Shown: positions 28,969 to 39,161, counted from the first letter of the stretch. The stretch: 64,000 nt of DNA from Helicobacter sp. MIT 05-5294 (GCF_000765675.1 NZ_JRPA02000002.1:105839-169838); one strand, 5' to 3'. Program-made: numbers and translations. The notes: generated from the sequence alone by a model not told the origin.

Positions 28969-30628
28969 AAAGTGCCAATTCTCCTTTTTTTAAATCTTCT
29001 AAATATTTTTGGTATTTTCTTATTAAAAATGACTTTTCCCTAAGCGTTAGGGAATTATTTTGCAAAAGTGATTTTCTTTGTGCATCATAATGCCGATAGA
29101 GAATCATAATGATTTGCTGTTTGAGATTCTCTTTATTTTGGGGTTTGATTTTAGAATCTAACAAGATTCCGATTAATTCGGAGGATTCTAAATCCCCTTG
29201 AAGTAGTTTTTGGTATGCAATAGCTTCGGAATGAAACATTTGAGGTTCAAGATAATTTAACACAAAATCCAAAAGGCTCATATCTTCCAAAATGCTTTTG
29301 ATGATTATTTTCTCGGCTAAACCATAAAAATCATTTTGGGTGTTTTGGCTATTTTGGTAAGCTGGATTGGTAGAAAAGGATTCCTTTTTATATTGGGTTT
29401 TAATCAAATGTGCTGGTAGATTTAGCCTTTGTGCTAACCAAACTTTATATTCTTCTTGAATCACAGGTGAGAGTTGGTGTAAAAAGACAAGAGATTCTTT
29501 AAGGCAAGTGTCTTTTTGCACTGCGTTTTTTAAATCAAAACGGCTTAAAATCGTGCCAAGCACATAATCAATCAATGGAATCGGCGCACTAAAGAGGTTT
29601 TTTAGATTCTGTATTTCTCCATTTTTTACCATATCAGCTGGGTCTAATCCATTATCAAACAGCACAACCCCGCCTTCTTTGTTGGCAAGACTTAAGAGGC
29701 TGGCAGCTTTAAAAGCAGCGTTGATTCCTGCATTGTCGCCATCAAAGGCTAAAATCACTTTGGGATTCCCTTTTGCAAGTAAGGGCAAATGCTCGTGTGT
29801 GAGCGTAGTGCCTAAAGTCGCAACCGCATTGGTAAAACCTGCTTGGTGCAGCATTAAAACATCTAAATATCCCTCTGTAATAATGATTTCTCCTAAGCGA
29901 TAAATGCTTTCTTTTGCCTGTGGATAGCCATAGAGAACTTGGGATTTGTTAAAAAGCTTGGTTTGTGGAGAGTTGATGTATTTTGCCGGGTGATTTCCTA
30001 AAGTGCGTCCGCCAAAGCCGATAATCTTATTTTGTGCGGAGCGAATCGGAAAAATCAAGCGTTGGGTAAGTCTCGCGTAATATCGTTTCGCACCATTTTC
30101 TATATCACTTCCTAAGATTCCGACATTTAATGCGTCTTGCAAATTAATAAAGTTGCGCTGCAAGTGTGCCATAATTTCGTGGTTTTGTGGAGCATAGCCT
30201 AATTCAAAGAGGGATTTGGTCTCTGTTGTAATTCCGCGCCCTTTGATATAGGATTCCACTTCGCTATTTAGCATAGATTGGTAATATTCATTCATAAAGT
30301 TTAGAATCTTAAAATCATCGGTTTTTTTGAATTTTTCTGTGTATTGTAAAGTAACATTATAAAATTGCGCAAGTTTTTCTAAAGCCTCTATGTAATTAAG
30401 CTTTTCATAATCCATTACAAATTTAATCGTATCGCCACTAACTCCACAGCCAAAGCAGTGAAAATATCCTTTGTTGGAATTTAGCACGAAGCTTGGCGTT
30501 TTTTCTTGGTGGAAAGGACAACAAGCCTTATAGCTTGAACCCATTTTCTTTACTTCTATATAATGGCTGACAACTTCTACAATATCTAGTTGATTTTTGA
30601 GTGCTTCAATGCTCTCTTGTGTAATCAA
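28946..30628 (-). CDS. dnaG: DNA primase
   Basis: Synthesises RNA primers for replication. The 560-residue protein has the N-terminal CHC2 zinc domain (CCPFHQEKTPSF, then CFGCG), the TOPRIM catalytic core (IIITEGYLDVLMLHQ, AFDGDNAG), and a C-terminal helical DnaB-binding region. Start ATG; AAGAAG lies upstream. The order dnaG - PP-loop gene is shared with other Helicobacter. Confidence 0.97.
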   Translation of the reverse strand: MITQESIEALKNQLDIVEVVSHYIEVKKMGSSYKACCPFHQEKTPSFVLNSNKGYFHCFGCGVSGDTIKFVMDYEKLNYIEALEKLAQFYNVTLQYTEKFKKTDDFKILNFMNEYYQSMLNSEVESYIKGRGITTETKSLFELGYAPQNHEIMAHLQRNFINLQDALNVGILGSDIENGAKRYYARLTQRLIFPIRSAQNKIIGFGGRTLGNHPAKYINSPQTKLFNKSQVLYGYPQAKESIYRLGEIIITEGYLDVLMLHQAGFTNAVATLGTTLTHEHLPLLAKGNPKVILAFDGDNAGINAAFKAASLLSLANKEGGVVLFDNGLDPADMVKNGEIQNLKNLFSAPIPLIDYVLGTILSRFDLKNAVQKDTCLKESLVFLHQLSPVIQEEYKVWLAQRLNLPAHLIKTQYKKESFSTNPAYQNSQNTQNDFYGLAEKIIIKSILEDMSLLDFVLNYLEPQMFHSEAIAYQKLLQGDLESSELIGILLDSKIKPQNKENLKQQIIMILYRHYDAQRKSLLQNNSLTLREKSFLIRKYQKYLEDLKKGELALYESVSTF

Positions 30629-30693
30629 TTTCGCTCCACTTCTTAAAACTAAAGGTGGAATTTTACAAAATTTTATCTATAAGTTTTGTTATA

Positions 30694-31806
30694 ATGTGGA
30701 GTAAATTTACAAAAAGGCAAAAATTGGATTTTTTGGAAAGCATTGAATATCGCGACCCGCTTTTTGGAGTGATGATATTTATTTTTTGTGTTGGACTTGC
30801 AAGTCTTTTTGCGTATTATTGGAATTATTTGATTGGCAAAAGACGGCAGGATTCTTTGAGTAAATTCATAGAAAGCTTTGATTATATTGGGTTTGATGAA
30901 GAGGCGCAAGAGTTTTTAGCCCTTAGTCCTAATCCGATTCCATCTTTGTTGTTTATGGCAAAAATGTATCAAAAAAGTGCGAATTACGAAAAGGCGATTC
31001 GGCTTTATGTCGCTTTGCTAGAATCTATCCAAAATCCTGTGGATAAAGTGCCGATTTTAGAATCCTTAGGATTGCTGTATGAAAAGGCGGGATTCCCTTC
31101 AAGAGCAAAAGAGATTTATTTGGAGATTCTGCATTATTATCCGCGAAGCCCTTTAGTTTTAAAGGCGTTCATTAGGGTTTGCGAGAAGCTAAGTTTGTTT
31201 AAAGAATCCTTGGACGCACTAGATTGTTTGGAAGAATTACAAGGAAATACGCAGGTTTATCGGCATTATTTAAAGGCGAAGATTCTGATTGCAAAGGGGC
31301 AAAAAAGCGAAGAAACCACACAAAAGTTACTTGCGATTCTCCAAGAACAACCCCTTTTGGCGCGTTTGATTTTGGGCTTTTTAAAAGACTTCTATCCGAC
31401 GCTTTTTTGGGAATATTTAAAAATCATTCCTAAAGAGATTCTGCTAGAATTGCAAGATATGCTATGGAATCTTAACAGAGAAATAATCCCGCAAAGTCTC
31501 CTTGAAGAGTTGAAAAATACTCCACAAAATGCGCAAAACCAAATCCTAAAAGATATTTTTGAGGCTAAAGGAATCTTGCCGCTTAGCTTCTCGCAAAAAA
31601 TGACTTTTGAGCTTGAAACGCTTTGTTTGTTGCGCACACACAAAAGCTTTCAAGGCGATTTGGGATTCCACTATCAATGCACTTCTTGCAAGGCAACGAC
31701 GCCTTTAGCCTTTGAACATTGTCCGCATTGTGATGGGCTTTTGACGCTTAAGACACTCGTGTTTTTAAAAGAAAAACAAGATGAAACGCGTTACTCTTTT
31801 TTGTGA
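30694..31806 (+). CDS. TPR membrane protein with C-terminal zinc ribbon, LapB-like
   Basis: Membrane-anchored TPR protein (about 370 residues) syntenic with HP0660. One membrane segment is near residues 25-45 (GVMIFIFCVGLASLFAYYW), TPR helices cover roughly 80-220, and the C-terminus has a rubredoxin-like CTSC-x(n)-CPHC ribbon. This is the plan of LapB/YciM, which controls LPS synthesis through LpxC turnover, but the sequence match cannot be scored here. The ATG at 30694 overlaps a TATAAT; a TTG at 30724 with AAAAAGG is a plausible alternative. It overlaps rnhA by 26 nt. Confidence 0.72.
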   Translation: MWSKFTKRQKLDFLESIEYRDPLFGVMIFIFCVGLASLFAYYWNYLIGKRRQDSLSKFIESFDYIGFDEEAQEFLALSPNPIPSLLFMAKMYQKSANYEKAIRLYVALLESIQNPVDKVPILESLGLLYEKAGFPSRAKEIYLEILHYYPRSPLVLKAFIRVCEKLSLFKESLDALDCLEELQGNTQVYRHYLKAKILIAKGQKSEETTQKLLAILQEQPLLARLILGFLKDFYPTLFWEYLKIIPKEILLELQDMLWNLNREIIPQSLLEELKNTPQNAQNQILKDIFEAKGILPLSFSQKMTFELETLCLLRTHKSFQGDLGFHYQCTSCKATTPLAFEHCPHCDGLLTLKTLVFLKEKQDETRYSFL

Positions 31807-32206
31807 TGGCTCTTCTTTGGGGAATCCCGGAAGTGGCGGTTGGTGCGGAATCTTGCGCTATGGAGAGCATGAAAAGATTGTGCGCGGTGGAGCGGAATTT
31901 GCGACGAATAATCAAATGGAGCTTACCGCGTTAATTCGTGGATTAGAAGCACTCAAAGAGCCTTGTGAGGTTTTGGTGGTTTGCGATTCTAAATATGTGT
32001 TAGAGGGTTTAAATAGATGGTTGCCAAATTGGATTCAAAAGGATTTTAAAAATGTCAAGAATCCTGAGCTTTGGAGGCTTTATTTGGAAGTTTCCAAACC
32101 GCATAAAATCCAAGTGCAATGGGTCAAAGGGCATAGCGGACATATTGAAAATGAAATCTGCGATAGAATCGCCAAAGAAGAAGCAATGAAATTCAAAAAC
32201 CCTTAA
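31781..32206 (+). CDS. rnhA: Ribonuclease HI
   Basis: Cleaves RNA in RNA-DNA hybrids. The 141 residues hold the D-E-D-D catalytic set (FCDGSSLGNPG, NNQMELTAL, VVCDSKYV, CDRIAKEE) and the handle loop. It overlaps the LapB-like gene by 26 nt and precedes rnc, the conserved HP0660-HP0663 order. Confidence 0.96.
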   Translation: MKRVTLFCDGSSLGNPGSGGWCGILRYGEHEKIVRGGAEFATNNQMELTALIRGLEALKEPCEVLVVCDSKYVLEGLNRWLPNWIQKDFKNVKNPELWRLYLEVSKPHKIQVQWVKGHSGHIENEICDRIAKEEAMKFKNP

Positions 32207-32338
32207 GTTTGTGAGTGGGATTCTGTGTTGGAGTATCAATACAAGGAAGATTCTTTGTGGTGGGGAGAAAATATGTTAAAATACCCGAAATCTTGTAATG
32301 TGCCTAAGGCTAAAAAGAATTAAAATGTAAGGATTGCT

Positions 32339-33028
32339 GTGGATTTAGGAAATTTTGAACAAACTTTAGGCTATCACTTTAAAAAACAAAATCTACTCAA
32401 AGTCGCCCTAACGCACAAAAGTGCCAAAAAAGGAAACCATAACGAGCGTTTGGAGTTTTTGGGTGATGCGGTGTTGGATTTGATTGTCGGGGAATTTTTA
32501 TATAATAAATTTCCGCATTCTCCAGAGGGAGAACTCTCGAAAATGCGCGCGTCTATGGTGAATGAAAAGTCGTTTGCGAAGTTGGCGCGTCATTTGAATG
32601 TCGGCAAATATTTGTATATTTCTGTTTCTGAAGAACAAAACAACGGGCGCGATAAGGATTCTATTCTCTCTAACGCCTTTGAAGCGATTATGGGAGCAAT
32701 TTATCTTGAAAGCGGTTTGGGAGCTGTGCAAAAGCTAGTGTTGGCATTGCTAGAAGAGATTTATCCAAAGATTGATTTAAAAAGCTTATTTTACGACCAT
32801 AAGACTGCTTTGCAGGAATTAACACAAGCTCTTTTTGGAATCACGCCCGAATATGTTGTGCTAGATTCGTTTGGACCAGACCATAATAAAGAATTTTTAA
32901 TGGGTGTGAAAATCAACGATAGAGAATATGCTAGGGCAAATGGTAAAAGCAAGAAAGAAGCACAGCAGACTTGCGCAAAAGCCGCATTGGAAATTTTAGA
33001 GAAAGAATCGCAAAGGAATGCTCAATGA
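32339..33028 (+). CDS. rnc: Ribonuclease III
   Basis: Processes double-stranded RNA including rRNA precursors. The signature [20 protein letters not shown] is near 37-56 and the second acidic site is in [13 protein letters not shown]. The C-terminal dsRNA-binding domain ends in [18 protein letters not shown]. Start is GTG with AAGGA at 6 nt. Stop overlaps the aroC ATG (ATGA). 229 residues is typical. Confidence 0.97.
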   Translation: MDLGNFEQTLGYHFKKQNLLKVALTHKSAKKGNHNERLEFLGDAVLDLIVGEFLYNKFPHSPEGELSKMRASMVNEKSFAKLARHLNVGKYLYISVSEEQNNGRDKDSILSNAFEAIMGAIYLESGLGAVQKLVLALLEEIYPKIDLKSLFYDHKTALQELTQALFGITPEYVVLDSFGPDHNKEFLMGVKINDREYARANGKSKKEAQQTCAKAALEILEKESQRNAQ

Positions 33029-34098
33029 ATACTTTTGGACAAGCTCTTAGGGTAAGCACTTTTGGTGAAAGTCATGGCGTGGGAATTGGCGCGGTGATAG
33101 ACGGATTACCAGCGGGGTTGGAGATTGATGAGGAGTTTATCGCTTCTGAAATGCTAAGACGCGCCGGAGGGCGGAATCTGTATGCAACCCAACGCAAAGA
33201 AGCAGATGAGGTAACAATCCTAAGTGGTGTTTTTGAGGGCAAAACCACCGGCACACCTTTGGGATTCTTTATCCAAAATTCCGCGAGTAAAAGCAGCGAT
33301 TATGCGACGATTCAGAATCTTTTTCGTCCCGGACACGCGGATTTTACTTATTTTTGCAAATATGGAATCCGAGATTATCGCGGAGGAGGGCGCAGTAGTG
33401 CAAGGGAAACAAGTGCGCGTGTCGCAGCAGGTGCGATTGCGAAATTGCTTTTGGGGAAATTTGGAATCTCACTTAGAAGTGGAATCCTAAACATTGGCGC
33501 GATTGTGGGGAAAGAAATTGATTTTGAAAATGCCAAGAAAAGCGAGATTTTCGCACTAGATAAACAAGTGGAATCTGCGCAAAAAGAAGCGATTTTACAA
33601 GCAAGAGAAGCACATGATAGTTTAGGAGGTGTGGCATTAATTAGTGCAAAGGGCGTTCCTATCGGACTTGGTGAGCCTTTGTATCACAAGCTAGATTCCG
33701 CGATTGGTGCTTTGATGTTGGGTTTAAATGGTGTCAAGGCAGTGGAAATAGGTTTGGGCGTGGAATCTTCAAAGCTTAGAGGCTCACAAAACAACGATGA
33801 AATGGACGCAAAGGGATTCCTAAGTAACCATTGTGGCGGAGTTTTGGGAGGTATTAGCAATGGTGAAGAAGTAGTGGTAAAAGTGCATTTTAAACCAACG
33901 CCTAGCATATTTGTGCCACAAAATACGCAAGATTTGCAAGGCAATGCTGTGCGTTGTGAGATTAAAGGAAGACATGACCCATGTATTGCGGTGCGCGGTA
34001 GCGTGGTTTGCGAATCTAGTCTAGCACTGATTTTGGCGGATATGTTGCTATTAAATGCGACAAGCAAACTAGAGAATCTACAAAAAATCTATTCTTAA
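33025..34098 (+). CDS. aroC: Chorismate synthase
   Basis: Makes chorismate from EPSP in the shikimate pathway, using reduced FMN. The 357-residue protein shows [16 protein letters not shown] at the start, [14 protein letters not shown], and [20 protein letters not shown] longer in-frame start at 32971 is inside rnc; the 33025 ATG has AAAGGA and the ATGA overlap, so it is chosen. Confidence 0.97.
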   Translation: MNTFGQALRVSTFGESHGVGIGAVIDGLPAGLEIDEEFIASEMLRRAGGRNLYATQRKEADEVTILSGVFEGKTTGTPLGFFIQNSASKSSDYATIQNLFRPGHADFTYFCKYGIRDYRGGGRSSARETSARVAAGAIAKLLLGKFGISLRSGILNIGAIVGKEIDFENAKKSEIFALDKQVESAQKEAILQAREAHDSLGGVALISAKGVPIGLGEPLYHKLDSAIGALMLGLNGVKAVEIGLGVESSKLRGSQNNDEMDAKGFLSNHCGGVLGGISNGEEVVVKVHFKPTPSIFVPQNTQDLQGNAVRCEIKGRHDPCIAVRGSVVCESSLALILADMLLLNATSKLENLQKIYS

Positions 34099-34118
34099 AA
34101 GCTTTGCAAGGTGCGTTT

Positions 34119-35123
34119 GTGACTAAAAATGCGTTGATTTTCGCCGATGGCAAACTTGGCGTTGGGCTAGGGCATATTAGTCGGTGCAGGGCATTGAAGT
34201 CGGAGTTGGAATCCTTAGGCTTTGTTGTGGAGCTTAAAGACACGCAGGAACTAGAAGAGGAATTTAAAAAGTTAGAATCCCAAAGAGCATTAAGGCAGGA
34301 ATCCAAAGAAAAATATTGCAGTTTTTTGTGGGATTTAATTGTCATAGATTCGTATGTGTTGGGTGTGGAATCTTACAAAAGCGCGACGCAGTTTGCGAAA
34401 GTTTGTTTGTTTTTTGATGATACTTTGCGCCTAAATTATCCAGAGGCGATTTTGCTAAATAACGCTAGAAGCGCGGATTTGTCAGAATATAAAGCCAAAT
34501 ATCCTAAGCATCAATTATTTTTAGGGAATAGCTATCGCTTATTACAAACTCCTTTTGTGGAAGTGTTGGAATCTCCAGCAATTCCGCTGAATTTAGAGAT
34601 AAAAAAGGTATTAATTACGCTTGGCGGGAGTGATTTGTTGGGGTTGAATGCACCTTTGCTTGTGGCACTTCGCAAAGCCTATCCGCATTTGGAGCTGCAT
34701 TGTATTGCTAAAGATTCCTTGGAGGATTTGTTGGACACGCCTTTGAGAGGATTGTCTAAAGAGCGGGGCGTGAGTTTGCATTATGGTTTGAGTGCGCGAG
34801 AAATGGTAGCTTTGATTAGGCAAATGGACCTTTGCATTTGTGCTTGTGGGCAGAGTTTAGGGGAGATTCTAGTCTGTGGAATCCCAGCCATCGCATTAGA
34901 AGTCGCGGCGAATCAAAAGACGAATCTAACGAGCTTTGCAAGTTGTATTTTAAGCATAAGAGAGGCTTATTTGATGACGCGCGATAGGATTTGTCAAAAG
35001 GTTTTAGAGCATTTAGAATCCTATGCCTCGCTTACTTTGCGCACGACACACCAAACCCGTGCTTTAGAGATTTTAAGAACTCCTACGAAATGGAAAGAAA
35101 GCATAGAAGCGGTGTTTTGTTAG
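34119..35123 (+). CDS. pseG: PseG-like UDP-sugar hydrolase (pseudaminic acid pathway)
   Basis: GT-B-fold nucleotide-sugar hydrolase of about 334 residues, similar in plan to PseG, which releases UDP from the diacetamido-trideoxy altropyranose intermediate of pseudaminic acid, the sugar that decorates Helicobacter and Campylobacter flagellins. Visible are FADGKLGVGLGHISRCRAL near the N-terminus, VIDSYV, TLGGSD and the C-terminal CACGQSLGEILVCGIPAIAL. The best start is a GTG with AAGG upstream; TTG 34104 is an alternative. Other pse genes are not adjacent. It follows aroC by 20 nt and may be read with it. Confidence 0.72.
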   Translation: MTKNALIFADGKLGVGLGHISRCRALKSELESLGFVVELKDTQELEEEFKKLESQRALRQESKEKYCSFLWDLIVIDSYVLGVESYKSATQFAKVCLFFDDTLRLNYPEAILLNNARSADLSEYKAKYPKHQLFLGNSYRLLQTPFVEVLESPAIPLNLEIKKVLITLGGSDLLGLNAPLLVALRKAYPHLELHCIAKDSLEDLLDTPLRGLSKERGVSLHYGLSAREMVALIRQMDLCICACGQSLGEILVCGIPAIALEVAANQKTNLTSFASCILSIREAYLMTRDRICQKVLEHLESYASLTLRTTHQTRALEILRTPTKWKESIEAVFC

Positions 35124-35276
35124 TCTTGTAGGGGCGGCACGGCTTGTAGATTGTTTGTGTTTTGATTGATTTCGTTTTTGCCTTATTGCTTGGGATTTTA
35201 CGCTTTTGAAGTTGGGATTCTTTGGCTTAGTGAGGTGAGATTTAAGAGAAATTTAGAAAAACAAATAAGCTTATGC

Positions 35277-35282
35277 TATAAT
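35277..35282 (+). promoter_or_regulatory. Extended -10 element of the DUF411 gene
   Basis: TATGCTATAAT contains a TGnTATAAT extended -10, 30 nt before the ATG at 35312, the form most common in this genus. Confidence 0.6.
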
Positions 35283-35311
35283 GTCCGCTTATTTTGTTTT
35301 TAAGGAAAATT

Positions 35312-35791
35312 ATGCGCAAACTAATTGGTTTATTGACACTTACTAGCTTAGCACTTTTCGCGGATTCTTCAAAAGAGATTCTAATGTATTCTAGCCCTAC
35401 TTGTGGGTGTTGTGAGAAATGGGCGCAGTATATGGATAGTAGGGGCTATGTTGTCAAATCCCATAAAGACGATGAGGTTTTTATGCAAGTCAAAAAGGAT
35501 TTTAAGATTGAGCCAAAATATCAAAGCTGCCACACAGGAGTCATTGAAAAAAATGGCACAAAATACGCGATAGAGGGGCATGTCCCAGCTGATGCGGTGG
35601 CTTGGCTGCTAGAAAATGAGCCTAAGGATATTATTGGTGTCTCCACGCCGGGAATGCCACAAGGAAGCCCGGGAATGGAGCATGGAATCTATGAGGAATA
35701 TCCTGTGGTTTTGATGACGCAAGGGGGCGGTTATAAGGTTTTTGGCATTTATAAGGGCGAGGAGAAAATCAAAGAGGGGGCTATGAAGTAG
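35312..35791 (+). CDS. Periplasmic DUF411 metal-linked protein
   Basis: Exported DUF411 protein of 159 residues. A signal peptide is at 1-17 (LIGLLTLTSLALFA). The family motif SPTCGCCEKW has the cysteine pair expected to bind metal or form disulfides, and the conserved blocks SCHTGVIEKNG, EGHVPADAVAWLL and GMPQGSPGMEHG follow. DUF411 proteins often sit with copper resistance genes, but none is next to it here. It has its own promoter. Confidence 0.88.
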   Translation: MRKLIGLLTLTSLALFADSSKEILMYSSPTCGCCEKWAQYMDSRGYVVKSHKDDEVFMQVKKDFKIEPKYQSCHTGVIEKNGTKYAIEGHVPADAVAWLLENEPKDIIGVSTPGMPQGSPGMEHGIYEEYPVVLMTQGGGYKVFGIYKGEEKIKEGAMK

Positions 35792-36004
35792 CCTTGCTCC
35801 TCATTGCTACAAGAAGCGTTGCGACAGAGCAATCTATAATGTTGCACACAAAAGGTGTTGCAATGGAATCTCTAAAGTGAGATTCCATAATTTGTTTTTG
35901 GGTTGTTGATATTATAGGTTTGCAAGTGTGGGCAACTTAATGTAAATGTGCGCTTCGGATTTCCTTGCAAGGATACTAAGGGATTCGTTATTTTTGCAAT
36001 CACT

Positions 36005-37989
36005 CTAATTCATTTCCGCACACATTTTTTCAAATGCTTGATAATATTGCCAAGATTCCACAATATCGGGACGATGGGATTTGATATGTGACAGATGGGT
36101 ATCTAAGACTTTTTTGCAGTGTTGCTTTAAATGAGTATCACTTTTTAGATAATCTAACACATCTTGTTCGGTTAGCTTTTTTTGGGATTCTATTTCATCT
36201 TGCTTATCTAGAGCCTGAAAAAGCGTTTGAATGTAGTTGGAAGCTTTTGTTGTGAGGGTTTCATCTTGTATAAAATCGCAATAATTATCAGAAAGAATAT
36301 AAATATGCCTTTCTTCTTTATTTTCGAAAAAATCTCGTAAAAGATTCTTTGTAATATTAGTATATTTGGTCTCAATAGCTTCTTTGTGTTCATAAACTCT
36401 ATCATTCCAATATTCATTGACATACACTCTTTTATCAAATTCCCACAATCTACTAGTAATATGGAGTTTAAAGATTTTATTGCGCAGGTTTGATATTTTA
36501 AGAGTCAGAGGCAATAATCCGCAATAGCGACTTACTCTTTGGGCAAAGAAGTTTTTTTCTTTTTGTAATGGAGGATTGAAACCAAAGGTTTTGGATAGTT
36601 TGCAGAAAGTCTCAAAAGCTTTTTTACCCGTGATTTCGCTCATATCCATATAAATTGTATTTTTAAGGTTTATTAAACGCTCATAAAGTGGAGTATCGTG
36701 CAAACACATAAATTGAAAGTTTAACCAAAATTCAAGCGTTTCAAGAGAGGGTTCATTGGAATTTTTCTCGTATTTAATGAGTTTTTTGCAGATTTCATAA
36801 GGATTGTCCTCTAAGCTCAATTCTCCCCTAAAATTAATCCTACGCATTGTTATATAGTGTCTAATGGAGCTAATGGGGTCTCGAATAAGATTGATGGATT
36901 TTAGATTTGGGATAAGCGCATAGTATTTTGCTCCCTCTAAAGTGTCTATAAAATTTCTAATAGATAAATAGCCAAAATATTGCTTAAATTCACTACAAGA
37001 CAGAATCCGACAATAAAGATCTTTGTAGGTTTCTTGCGCATTTTTGGAGTTTCCACAATAATGGTCTAGCACCCCGCATCTGCGCATAAAGCACTTAAAA
37101 GCAGTGTTTCCTGTCCCATGTCCTCCCCAATAGACGAATAATACTCTGTCTTTTGGCAAAGGCAAATTTATCTCCCAAGCTACTTCTGGTGGGATATTTT
37201 GATAACTTAAAGCGGGATATGGATTTTGCGATTCTTTGTTAAGTCGGTTGGGATTCAACAAAGGCGGGTAGGGGTGGTTGGTATCAAGATAGGATTCTTT
37301 AAATTCCTTTGATTGTAACCATTTTAAGACTTCTTGATAGTGTTCTAAAATAAAATTTTTGCTTTGGGATTCCATTGACTTAATTGTCTCTTCTAGTGCA
37401 TTGAGACTAGCAATAAGAGAGGAAATATTTTTTTCTTTTGGGACAAAATAATAAGGTAAGCCTAAAGATTGCAATACTTGTTTGAAATCTTGATGATTTT
37501 TGTAGATTTGATTGGCAAGTTTTATTTCGCCGAAGAGCCTAAAATACCCTCCATAAAGCAAGGTTTTATTTGCCTTTATCAAGGCTTCGCCGATAAGATA
37601 AGCCAAATGATATTTGACTTGCAGGGATTGTGGATAATCCTCTAAGGACTCTAAAGCGGGGTATTTTAGACTAGGGAAGACTTTGATAGTTTGTTGGTAG
37701 ATTTGTTGTTGTTTTTTGTGTTGCCGTGTGATTTGAAGCAGTGTGTAGATGAATTGGAATAACCTAAAGGGATTGAATGTGCAAAAAGGATTTTTTAAAC
37801 TTTTGTTATTTTGCCCCCCCCCCCCATATTTTCAGCATTTAAAGCGCAGTTTTGCCCTTGATAAAAATACAATGCACAAAGTCCAAGCTGATAAGCTAGA
37901 TGATTTTTGAATCGTTCTTTTGCATTTTTGGGATTCTTCATTTGATTTTGTCGGTAAGTTTTTGAGGCAAAATAGCTGTGAAACTGCAT
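36005..37989 (-). CDS. Phase-variable DUF2972/sulfotransferase-like protein, frame-shifted (OFF)
   Basis: A split gene. Frame 1 begins at ATG 37989 (AAAGGA upstream) and runs 55 codons to an ATG that opens a 12-G tract. As it stands, reading continues to GGGGKITKV and stops at 37795. Frame 2, open from 37813 to 36005, carries the body, so one base must be gained or two lost (13 or 10 G) to give about 660 residues. The body has NIPPEVAWEINLPLP, a P-loop-like VYWGGHGTGNTAFKCFMRR, and LIRDPISSIRHYI. These resemble the PAPS-binding sites of sulfotransferases and the Campylobacter DUF2972 (Cj0617/0618) family, itself poly-G switched. It lies 31 nt behind rluB in the dnaE operon. Surface glycan modification is likely, not shown. 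Confidence 0.75.
37814..37825 (-). repeat. Poly-G contingency tract (12 G), DUF2972-like gene
   Basis: Twelve C on the plus strand (G in the coding sense), starting at the G of an ATG, in the context AATATG-G(n)-CAAAATAA. The context closely matches the tract at 12880-12890 (AATATG-G(n)-CAAGATAA). 10 or 13 would put the gene in frame. Confidence 0.9.
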
Positions 37990-38020
37990 TTTTCTTTCCT
38001 TTGGTAATTTTTGTGCGATT

Positions 38021-38782
38021 TTAAGATTGTAATTTTTCTTGTAAAAACTCGTGGAGTTTGTTGTATTCTTTGCGCTCTAGGAATCGCGATTTTTGGGTGG
38101 GAAGATTGTTTAAATGCACGAATCCATAAGCAACGCGTTTTAAATCCAAAACTTCTAAGCCAAAATGCGCAAAAAACCTGCGTAATTCGCGGTTTTTGCC
38201 CTCTGTGATTGCCACTTTGATTTTGGAATATTTTGGAGTATTTTTGATACAAGAGAAACTCGCAAAAGGCGCGAAGTCCATTGAGCGGATTTCACTTTTA
38301 CTATGCGCACCTGCACTTGCGTTTTCTAGGCTAAGCCCTGATTCCATAGCTTTAAAGACATAATCTTGAATCTTGCCAGAGAGTTTGAGCAAATAAACGC
38401 GCTCCAAATTGCTTTCCATTAAAATCCGCGCAACTTGCACATTATCGCTAAGCAAAAGCAATCCCTCACTTGCAAAATCCAATCTCCCAACAGGAGTAAA
38501 ATGCGCGAATCTTTTAGGCAAGGAATCAAAGATTACGCGCCGATTGCGGTCGTCTTTTTTGCTGACAAGCTCTCCTTTGGGCTTGTTGTAGGCGATGAGG
38601 GTGTATTTGTCTTGAGGTTTTAGTAGTCTGCCATCAAGATAGACTTTCATGCCCTCACGCACTTGATAGGAAAAATCCCTAACAATTTCGTGTTGGATAC
38701 TTACTTTTCCTGCAAGGATTAGTTTGTCCGCCTCGCGCCTTGAGTATTTGGAATGATGAGCAATGTATTGATTAAGTCGCAT
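38021..38782 (-). CDS. rluB: 23S rRNA/RsuA-family pseudouridine synthase (RluB-like)
   Basis: Protein of 253 residues with an N-terminal S4 RNA-binding domain (MRLNQYIAHHSKYSRREADK) and the RsuA/RluB catalytic motif GRLDFASEGLLLL, with the active-site Asp. It modifies a uridine in rRNA, most likely in 23S helix 89-93. A longer in-frame start exists at 38902, but the 38782 ATG matches the family. It lies one base behind the SUI1 gene and 31 nt before the DUF2972 gene. Confidence 0.88.
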   Translation of the reverse strand: MRLNQYIAHHSKYSRREADKLILAGKVSIQHEIVRDFSYQVREGMKVYLDGRLLKPQDKYTLIAYNKPKGELVSKKDDRNRRVIFDSLPKRFAHFTPVGRLDFASEGLLLLSDNVQVARILMESNLERVYLLKLSGKIQDYVFKAMESGLSLENASAGAHSKSEIRSMDFAPFASFSCIKNTPKYSKIKVAITEGKNRELRRFFAHFGLEVLDLKRVAYGFVHLNNLPTQKSRFLERKEYNKLHEFLQEKLQS

Positions 38783-38783
38783 A

Positions 38784-39161
38784 TTATTTCTTGAATCTAA
38801 AATTTTGTTCTTTAAGAAAGATTTTGAGCCTCTCTTTATGTTTGCCTTGCAGAATAAGAGAGAATCCACCCTCTTTTTCCTCCAATTTTCCGCCACTTGC
38901 AAAATGTTTTTTAACAGCTTTTAGGAGAGTTTGCATTACTTCTTTGTCTGCATAAAAGATTCCACAACGCGTAATGTCTTTGCCGCCTGATTTTTCCTCG
39001 TTGATTCCTAAAAAATACGAATCCTTTTCTTTGCAAATGGGATTCTTTTTACATAAACACGCACTTTTTAACTCTCCGCATTTTTTGCATAAAGTATCCA
39101 AGCTATCTTCAAATTTCGCGCCAATGACTAAGCATTTTAGAGAATCGTTTAGTTCTGCCAT
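38784..39161 (-). CDS. SUI1/YciH-like translation initiation factor
   Basis: Protein of 125 residues. The C-terminal half is a SUI1 (eIF1-like) domain (SGGKDITRCGIFYADKE, HFASGGKLEEKEGG, RLKIFLKEQNFRFKK). The N-terminal half carries a cysteine cluster (CKKCGELKSACLCKK) that may bind zinc, reminiscent of DENR-type SUI1 proteins rather than the plain E. coli YciH. It overlaps the dnaE 3' end by 13 nt, so is coupled to it. A role in start-codon choice is inferred from the family. Confidence 0.8.
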   Translation of the reverse strand: MAELNDSLKCLVIGAKFEDSLDTLCKKCGELKSACLCKKNPICKEKDSYFLGINEEKSGGKDITRCGIFYADKEVMQTLLKAVKKHFASGGKLEEKEGGFSLILQGKHKERLKIFLKEQNFRFKK

